Shown here: positions 10,041-14,957 of the stretch, in pieces | Layout: every line of letters begins with the position of its first letter | Position numbering within the stretch: position 1 is the stretch's first letter | Assembly (NCBI GenBank): GCA_002803225.1 | Contig: NXFV01000704.1 | Span: forward strand, 1-14,957 | Source of the DNA: Gamarada debralockiae | Lineage: Eukaryota > Ascomycota > Leotiomycetes > Helotiales > Hyphodiscaceae | Direction of reading: 5' to 3' | DNA: 14,957 nt | Notes under the pieces: model-generated | Told to the model about the DNA's origin: nothing | Database searches by the model: none | What the model saw: only the letters and a program-made list of their open reading frames with translations | Made by a program: the position numbers and the translations under genes

Positions 10041-10240
10041 TGTTGGAACGAGTAATCAGTGACTCGGGTTTCTCGGTGCTGACTGGTGAGACACATAGCG
10101 TCACATGCCATCACATGGCGTAACAGTGTGACGCGTCCCATGAAGTCATAGGGAGGATTCCTGTCTATAAGTACAGACTGCTGTACTTGGTTTGTTCTTT
10201 AGTATCTCCAGTATCTTTATACCTTAATGATCCAACTACA
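10041..10240 (+). repeat. Copia 3' LTR (200 bp)
   Basis: It starts TGTTGGAACG and ends TCCAACTACA, giving TG...CA ends and a near inverted repeat TGTTGGA / TCCAAC. TATAAGTA at 10166-10173 is a plausible TATA box. Two strong hairpins are present: a nested one at 10098-10134 and a perfect 8-bp stem with a 4-base loop at 10169-10188. It shows no obvious RIP damage. The right boundary is set by the CA end and the loss of similarity to LTR-like structure. The left LTR is not available for comparison, so the end could be off by a few bases. Confidence 0.75.
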
Positions 10241-11004
10241 TTCTCCTACCCTTTTCGTCCATCACGTGACCATATTGCAAGAATCAGGAAGGGTTTGCAA
10301 ACTGTACAAAGCGACAAGATGTCCTTTGACTCCGATGTGGAGACAACGCCGTCCTTTTCCTGATCTGCAGCTTCCGTATGCGACATCAAGGCACTAGATG
10401 CAGTTTGAAGATCGGATTTTTAGTACTTGAGTGTACTGTCGTTCGAAGAACTGGCCCAGCGCTCTACCGAGTTCGAACGTGCAGAATGCAATGCCAGCTT
10501 TCAATCACTCACTTCGATTGACCGATTTAAAGAAGGGACGGGCTGAGGTTTGGAAAGTTGGACTTCTCCAGCCTTTCGGGTCAAAATCCTTGCAGTAAAG
10601 ATTCGTACTCTGCAGAGCCTGGGCAAGCAGCCTAACTTCAGCCTTGCCACTACTGGTCAATTCACCAGCATCTCAATATATGCAACCCTGTCTCGTATCA
10701 CTTGATGGTATTTGCACTCCAAGTATTGGTGAGGCAAAATTCGTATTTAACCGGTAATTCCAACCCAGCTCGTCCAATTTTCACACCCCAAACCGCGATG
10801 GGGTCCAAAAATGGTCGCGAGGCGACTGCTGTGCCGCAAGAACGCCGCGGACACGAGCTCGGCGGTTCGGCCCAATGTTTTGTTCACTGGTCTTCAAATA
10901 CTGTAGGCATCCACACTCGCATCGCGCCATCGTTCTTTTAGTTCGCGACCGTGTGAACCCCCTTTAAAGTCACATGTAAGCGGGACGACAAGTTTTTGGT
11001 GTCG
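10241..11004. other. Ordinary-composition intergenic DNA without a convincing gene
   Basis: Base composition returns to roughly balanced right after the copia LTR. Short open frames occur on both strands, including 79 codons on + at 10702-10941, but none has a recognisable motif. One + frame starting at the ATG at 10319 runs to 10704 but contains four internal stops, about what chance predicts. An ATCACGTGAC motif lies at about 10261. I see no repeat or RNA gene here. Confidence 0.55.
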
Positions 11005-11102
11005 CCGGCAGGGCGTGGGACAGCTGTGCAGGAGTCGGTGGGTTTAGACTCCGGCAGGGCGTGGGACAGCTGTGCAGGAGTCGGTGGGTTTAGACTCCGG
11101 CA
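11005..11102. repeat. 46-bp tandem repeat, two full copies plus 6 bases
   Basis: The unit starting CCGGCAGGGCGTGGGACAGC occupies 11005-11050 and is repeated without change at 11051-11096. CCGGCA of a third copy follows at 11097-11102. Each unit contains CAGCTG and an inverted pair GGAGTC / GACTCC separated by 10 bases. The array ends about 230 bases before the EthD start codon, in its probable promoter. The exact identity of the copies suggests a recent duplication. Confidence 0.95.
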
Positions 11103-11192
11103 TAGCGGGGTGAATATACCCAAGACCTTCAACTTCCCAGTTTCCATTTCCAGTTGCTAGTTGAGGGGTATTGTGGTGTACTTCGACACCCT

Positions 11193-11198
11193 TATAAA
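11193..11198 (+). promoter_or_regulatory. TATA box of the EthD-like gene
   Basis: TATAAA lies 132 bases before the ATG and is followed by a CT-rich tract (CCTCCCTTCCC), the usual arrangement around fungal transcription starts. An A/C-rich leader leads to the start codon in the context CAATCAAAATGTC. Confidence 0.6.
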
Positions 11199-11329
11199 TT
11201 CCTCCCTTCCCTTGAAAAAATATCTCCTTTCCCTCTGCATATTTTCTTGCAATAATTCAAGACGGACTCATACTATAACAAAACACAACAAAACTTAAAA
11301 CAACCCAGCTTCCCCTCACTACAATCAAA

Positions 11330-11696
11330 ATGTCCGGCGCAACCGTAACAATTCTCTACCCCTCCGGCTCCGATATAAACTTCGACATGTCATGTCCGTC
11401 TCCCCTTCCCTATGCCCCCATTCTGGTCCCCACTAAAACCCCCATCTACAGACTACCTCTCCTCGCACATGCCCATGCTCCTCAAATCCTGGAAATCTTA
11501 CGGCCTCACAAACTACACGGTTAGCAAACCCGCCGAAGGACCATACGTATGCATCTGCTACTTGAACTTCTCATCCTTTGAGGGGTTCAAGAAGGCTTCT
11601 GAGGGCCCGGAGAGAAAGGGCATTAGGGAGGATGTTCAGAATTATACGAATTCGCAGCCGGTGTTGGTTCCTGCTGAGGTTGTGGGGAGTGTTTGA
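11330..11696 (+). CDS. EthD-family small protein (two exons, intact)
   Basis: The 102-residue product comes from exon 1 at 11330-11393 and exon 2 at 11452-11696 (stop TGA 11694-11696). The intron at 11394-11451 is 58 nt, GT-AG, with a CTAAAAC-like branch site. The splice joins residue 22 and yields the family hallmark Y-Y-L-S-S-H-M-P at 22-29. GLTNYTV, an EGPY block near 50, a central Phe-rich strand and a C-terminal PVLVPAEVVGSV follow. EthD proteins are about 100 residues with a dimeric alpha/beta-barrel fold. The name comes from bacterial ethyl tert-butyl ether degradation clusters, and the biochemical role of the fungal members is largely unknown. The protein has no signal peptide, so it is probably cytosolic. 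The residue before YY is Ser, where I recall Asp being common. It is the only gene here with an uninterrupted frame. Confidence 0.85.
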
Positions 11697-12126
11697 GGGA
11701 TGATCTTAGGGAGGGAGGATGTAGGAGGGTGTGAATAGTTGATGGACTGAGAGGCGCGGCTTGAAGCACGAAATGATATTCTTTCATGGAATCCGCTTCA
11801 TCCTCGGAGCCGAGCCCGCAGTGCATATTTAGGAATGCTTTACAGCTTCACATTAAGTATAGCACAGAATCAACAAGGCAAAAAGGATAGTCACACCTCA
11901 TCACTTGACTATATCATCTTCAAACGTCAAGTACAACCAATCAAGGTATAGCTCGAAATTCATATACAAGGAGAAGAGAATATTTACAAAAAAGATATCG
12001 GTTGCGTCAAGATAACACGCCCAGATTTTTCAATCAGTTCCAATCACCTACTGCTTCAGCCTTGGTCAACCTTCCCTTCCTTCTTCCTCCCTCACTCATC
12101 TTGCGAGAGGCCAAAATGAACGTCTT
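11697..12126. other. Intergenic region between convergent EthD-like gene and CBM1 fragment
   Basis: This should hold the 3' UTR of the + strand EthD-like gene and that of the minus strand CBM1 fragment. I see no clear polyadenylation signal, repeat or further gene. A 67-codon minus-strand opening at 11623-11826 overlaps the EthD 3' end and has no motif. Confidence 0.5.
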
Positions 12127-12423
12127 TTACAAGCATTGAGAGTACCAGTCATTTGAATACTTGCAACTACCAGAGGAGCAGCACTTAGGTCCAGTCCGAC
12201 CTTGACCTCCGCATTGACCCCATTGGGGAGAGCACTACCATTTTGCATGTTAGTTCAGGTTTATTATAGTATTTATTGGGGTATATAAAGTGAGACAACT
12301 TACGCTTCCTCTACAACCGTTGTTAGCAGTAGTTGGCTGTGTGTTACCAGTAGTGGTGGCGCGGGTGGTTTGTTGAACGGCAGTTGTAGTTTCACCTCCT
12401 CCGGGGGTGACACTCTCATCTCA
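12127..12423 (-). pseudogene. Orphan 3' end of a secreted cellulase-type gene: S/T-rich linker plus CBM1
   Basis: Reading on the minus strand, an exon at 12304-12420 encodes a Gly/Thr-rich linker (TPGGGETTTAVQQTTR then TTTGNTQPTTANNGC). A 69-nt intron at 12235-12303 (GTAAGT...CTAAC...TAG) follows. The last exon (12127-12234, stop TAA at 12127-12129) encodes a 35-residue CBM1. It has the pattern QWGQCGGQG, then TGPKCC, SGSC and NDWYSQCL, with six Cys and the aromatic residues that form the flat cellulose-binding face. An Arg replaces the usual aromatic after CGGQG. C-terminal placement fits families such as GH7, GH45 or AA9, but the catalytic domain is absent: an in-frame TGA sits at 12421-12423 and HET-related sequence begins soon after. 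No RIP stops are present. Confidence 0.8.
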
Positions 12424-12440
12424 GAGCTTATAAGTGAATC

Positions 12441-13340
12441 CTACTCGAGAGTAGCAAAAATAGAGATGTTCAAATAGTCTGAGAAATTTCGTGTCTGACA
12501 TGAAGACTTGAAGTTCGTCTTCCTCTCATACCTCCCAGATTGCCTTGCCATAATCCAGGGTATTGAATAGCCGCTAAATAGTGATCTTATGCTTACCCTG
12601 CAAAGGTTTGTCGATTGCCTCCGGAGCCGCTGAAAGGCATTGACTTCTCCTTCGCCATAGATAAGCGGCAAATGAATACCAAATATGCCTAATAGTGAGT
12701 ACGCCTTGTCTTCTCTGCGCGTCGTCTGTCGATTCTCTGCCTACGACAATCGCTCCTCGACTCTAAATTGAGACAGAGGGGCTCCTTCAAGTGCTAAGAT
12801 TAGAATCCCCGTTATCTCCTGGATGTGTTGATTTAGAGTACCTTTATCTCCTAGTAGTATGCCTTCCCGGGAGAAAAATTTAACAGAGCTTGGAGCTAGG
12901 AGCTCTTGAAGGGTCCAGCCTCGTGTAAACCATTTGCTTGCTCGGAAAGCAGATTCCCAAGTACACTCAGTAGATATATCACCTGCTTTTCGCTTCCGTG
13001 TCGAAACATCCGACAAATAGACGTAGCATCGGGCCGCTCCCTGATACTAGTGAAACATAGAGTTGATCGCCTCTGCAAGCTCGGTGTTATTTGATTTGTC
13101 GATACAGCAGGTGTCCACCCAAAAGTATTGTAACCCATCATGCCTAGCTTGTTCTCCGCAGAATCGGATCTTGCTATAGCCAGTCTTGTGCTTGCCCGTG
13201 CTATCCGCCAGGTCTCTGAAGGTGACCTCCTCTGTATCCGCTCCCCAAGTGTGCGACAGTATGGCATATTGGGGAATGTTATCGATGATATCCTTGGTAA
13301 GGGTGATCTCGCCGTCGTTTTTGCGTTTCAAAAGACGCAT
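12441..13340 (-). pseudogene. HET-domain (heterokaryon incompatibility) gene remnant with RIP nonsense mutations
   Basis: HET proteins take part in non-self recognition and cell death after hyphal fusion. From the ATG at 13340-13338 the frame runs MRLLKRKNDGE, then AILSHTWGADTEEVTF (26-41), YFWVDTCCID (72-81), and FTRGWTLQELLAP (138-150), all core HET blocks. DKAYSLLGIFGIHLPLIYGEGE follows at about 209-230. Two in-frame TAG codons (13047-13049, residue 98; 12741-12743, residue 200) sit exactly where homologs have Trp. Both are C-to-T at CpA on the + strand. Near 12612 the protein pattern jumps to another frame (R-L-R then E-A-I-D-K), suggesting a one-base loss. Beyond about 12590 I cannot recognise HET sequence, so the C-terminal part is missing. 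Confidence 0.88.
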
Positions 13341-13780
13341 TATTCGGCCTGGATTTGAGCGCTGAAAGGAAAGAGGATTATCGGTGAGCGTTGCGTCGCC
13401 GAATAGGAATATATGCGAAGCTATTGTCGAGATAGGAGAGGACGTTGGGTGAAGTGCCGGTGGTTAAATCGGCTCAGCTGCACGCAGCCTCGTGGGAATG
13501 GTGGCATCGTTGTTCATCGCCGAAAGCATACGCACAAACCCCACGAAGCGCTAGGGATTCAAAGCAGAAGCTCATGGTTGGCTGCGGGATGTAGCTCAGG
13601 TAGGCAGTTCGCTTAGGTCAGGTGGGCACTTGGCACTTGGTATAGAACCGTACTTCACGTGATAGACTATACTCTTTTAGGACAATATGTCCTGAAAATA
13701 AATATATCCTTATCCTTTTTTTTTATTTTTTATAGTAATTATTGATTGATTGATTGATTATTCTTACACTGATCTAGCTA
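13341..13780. other. Upstream region of the HET pseudogene, no gene; small inverted repeat, poly-T and ATTG repeats
   Basis: This would hold the HET promoter on the minus strand. Open frames such as 13413-13616 show no motif. An inverted repeat AGGAC-AATAT-GTCCT lies at 13679-13693, a T-rich run at about 13708-13732, and four ATTG units at 13741-13756. A 14-mer GTTCGCTTAGGTCA (13607-13620) also occurs in both gypsy LTRs (ending at 3080 and 9111) but the flanks do not match. Confidence 0.5.
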
Positions 13781-14151
13781 AAGAGCTATGCAAGAAACTA
13801 CTATTATTATATCCTTAGGAAACCTCTTCGGACAAAAACCTAAGTTCAATCTGTCAAACCTTCCTTCTATTAATCGGCGCGCCGCCGGCGTTCTAAAGCC
13901 TAGTGTCTGGCGTAAAGCCGTCCTAGGAGCTCTCCCCGTGTGTTACCCTTCCTCTTTAATTGCTGGCCACAAGGATAGTAAGGACAAGCAAGGAAGGGGG
14001 TCGCCGGACCTTGGCTAGGGGGTATCCGGGAAGGCTGTCTACTACCTTGAAGTGAATAGGAGACGTATTTTCGACCTCGCTTAATTTCAATTGAAGTTCA
14101 GCCCTTCTAATCTCAACCTTCTTCACATTTCCACAATCGACAATTAAAACA
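13781..14151 (+). other. Probable promoter and leader of the downstream Cys-rich gene
   Basis: The composition is mixed, with short GC-rich islands (GGCGCGCCGCCGGCG near 13877) among RIP-like TAG- and CTA-rich stretches. The last 60 bases are pyrimidine- and A-rich (TTCTTCACATTTCCACAATC), like a fungal 5' leader. The 76-codon open frame at 13788-14018 has no recognisable motif and I do not consider it a gene. Confidence 0.45.
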
Positions 14152-14714
14152 ATAGGTATGTTTTCGCCTTCAAGGATGGCTGTAGCCTGTACTAATGCAT
14201 TGTAGCGTCAAACAAGAGAAAGCGCGCTACTACTAAGTAGTCGGACAATCGAAAAAATCCTCTTAAAAAGTCAAGAGCTCGACAACCCAAAACTACCCTA
14301 GCTAGCAAGACCCTAGCGAATGACTAGACCGAAGCCGGCGAGACCAATCCAGAGGGTCAGGAGAGTGATAAGGAGAGTAATAATAAGAGTGACGATGAAG
14401 AGGAACTTGTCGCAGGGGATAGTATAACTGCTGATGAGTACCAGCAACACCTGGTAGGGGGAAAGAAGGATACTAGGATGAGGTCGCGAGCTCGAGCTCC
14501 AGTTCCCATTGGTGCGGAGGATCGTAAGGAGATTTACGAGCGATGCGCCGGCGAATTGGCTCAGTTTCCGAATCTAAAGTGTTAGACCGATCCTGCTTCT
14601 ACTGCCAACAAATGCGGTGATTGCAAGAAGAAAGGCAAGAGCTGCGTCCCGGTAAGTGAGATCACCCTTTCTGGCGAGGCTATGGCTAATGCCCGCGGCG
14701 AGTAGTTATATTAA
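14152..14714 (+). pseudogene. Unrecognised basic, Cys-rich protein gene with lost start codon and RIP stops
   Basis: The frame set by 14206 onward encodes a Lys/Arg/Thr-rich N-terminus (KRKRATTK, KNPLKKSRARQPK) and an acidic stretch (SDDEEELVAGD). PVPIGAEDRKEIYERC and a Cys cluster C-x10-C-x2-C-x6-C (about 14580-14646) follow. In-frame TAGs occur at 14238, 14325 and 14583, with a fourth at 14703. Upstream, ATAG at 14152-14155 meets a 50-nt GT-AG intron (14156-14205, GTATGT, TACTAAT, TAG). Joined, it reads A-S-N-K-R-K-R, so ATA is probably a RIP-altered ATG. GTAAGT at 14652 may be a second donor; otherwise the frame ends at TAA 14712-14714. The basic region and Cys spacing hint at a nuclear, zinc-binding protein, but I do not recognise the family. 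Confidence 0.55.
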
Positions 14715-14957
14715 TAATAGCTAGCTATTATAAATACAAAGTAGGTTGGCACGCCCTGTACAGAGCCCTACAAACGTACGTTCCCCCTAGGCCCGTGGGG
14801 CTACCACGCGGACGGGTTCAGGCACAGTGGCCCACGTTCTACCGCAGTTTGCTCCTTAAGCCTACATCAGCACACTATGCCAACTGCCCTATATACTCTC
14901 CCTGTAGACCGACACGCGCATCCGTCCTCTCGAGCCATATAGAGGGTCTCATAGCTA
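14690..14957 (+). other. Stop-free frame running off the right edge, unassigned
   Basis: From 14690, after a TAA at 14687-14689, 89 codons are open to the window end. A second + frame is also open over about 14745-14940, and the stretch is GC-richer, which lowers stop frequency. There is no ATG in the long frame and no recognisable motif. It could be a later exon of the Cys-rich gene or noncoding DNA. Confidence 0.25.
14714..14731. repeat. Perfect 18-bp palindrome
   Basis: ATAATAGCTAGCTATTAT reads the same on both strands. It lies at the junction between the RIP-marked Cys-rich gene and the GC-richer right edge. A role is not evident and chance in AT-rich DNA is possible. Confidence 0.6.

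Larger units (their letters stand above)
370..10240 (+). mobile_element. Ty1/copia LTR retrotransposon, 5'-truncated in window, RIP-mutated, interrupted by a gypsy insertion
   Basis: The domain order of the translated remains is protease, integrase, reverse transcriptase, RNase H, which is the Ty1/copia order. A purine tract and a 200-bp 3' LTR follow. All copia blocks from the protease site (507) to the RT YVDD box (2799-2810) lie in a single frame, so decay was by substitution and not by indels. The insert at 3008-9283 is a younger gypsy element. The 5' LTR is not recognised in this window, so the left limit is approximate and no target duplication can be read for the copia element. With the insert removed, about 3.6 kb of copia sequence is present, consistent with a 5-kb element missing its start. 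Confidence 0.9.

Noticed and set aside
9956..10141. 61-codon minus-strand open frame
   Set aside because: It is antisense to the end of copia RNase H and the LTR, with no motif.
10319..10704. Possible decayed + strand gene starting MSFDSDVETTP, with blocks such as FEELAQRSTEFERAE
   Set aside because: It has four internal stops in 128 codons, about the chance rate at this composition. The stops are not mainly of the RIP type, and a minus-strand frame over the same DNA looks equally plausible.
10702..10941. 79-codon + strand open frame
   Set aside because: It has no recognisable motif, no fungal-type start context and no splice or promoter support.
10938..11147. 69-codon minus-strand open frame over the tandem repeat
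   Set aside because: Its repeated peptide comes only from the 46-bp duplication, and it covers the probable EthD promoter.
11330..11524. Unspliced reading of the EthD start as a 64-residue protein
   Set aside because: It reads through the intron; splicing 11394-11451 gives the full family pattern, including YYLSSHMP.
13140..13358. 72-codon + strand open frame and others antisense to the HET gene
   Set aside because: They are shadows of the HET coding strand with no motifs of their own.
13585..13620. tRNA-like start GATGTAGCTCAGGTAGGCAG
   Set aside because: There is no T-loop consensus or acceptor-stem pairing downstream, so no cloverleaf can be formed.
13607..13620. 14-mer shared with both gypsy LTRs as a possible LTR fragment
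   Set aside because: Similarity stops at both ends of the 14-mer, so it is more likely chance than a remnant.
13788..14018. 76-codon + strand open frame
   Set aside because: It has no motif, lies in the likely promoter and leader of the Cys-rich gene, and is partly GC-rich low complexity.

Overview
The window looks like a repeat-rich, accessory-type region from a filamentous ascomycete (Pezizomycotina). Evidence for this is a HET-domain gene family member, a fungal-type CBM1 cellulose-binding domain, a short EthD-like gene with a 58-nt intron and fungal splice signals, and pervasive RIP (repeat-induced point mutation). RIP shows as C-to-T changes at CpA read on either strand: TGG and CAG codons have become TAG, and Cys and His codons have become Tyr codons. 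I cannot name the species.

Layout. Positions 1-365 are AT-rich with no recognisable gene, but hold a small inverted-repeat candidate (131-273). Positions about 370-10240 are the 3' part of a Ty1/copia retrotransposon on the + strand: the end of gag, protease, integrase, reverse transcriptase, RNase H, purine tract and a 200-bp 3' LTR. It is riddled with TAG stops but is still in one reading frame. Inside its reverse transcriptase region sits a complete Ty3/gypsy element of chromovirus type (3008-9283). It has two 245-bp LTRs and a GAGAG target duplication, and its interior is very heavily RIP-mutated. Removing the insert and one GAGAG restores the copia frame exactly.

Positions 10241-11329 have ordinary base composition and no convincing gene. 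They contain a 46-bp tandem duplication and a TATA box ahead of the only intact gene I can support, a 102-residue EthD-family protein (11330-11696, two exons).

On the minus strand, 12127-12423 encodes an S/T-rich linker and an intact CBM1 domain with no catalytic domain attached. Directly upstream is a HET-domain pseudogene (12441-13340) broken by two Trp-to-TAG changes and probably a frameshift.

Positions 14152-14714 hold the 5' part of an unrecognised basic, Cys-rich protein gene. Its probable start codon has become ATA and it carries at least three in-frame TAG codons. The last 270 bases are GC-richer and open in more than one frame, and I could not assign them.

Taken together this is a RIP-scarred transposon nest and gene graveyard around one gene that has kept an open frame. 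The genes do not form a pathway. No bacterial-style operon, CRISPR array, rRNA or tRNA was seen.
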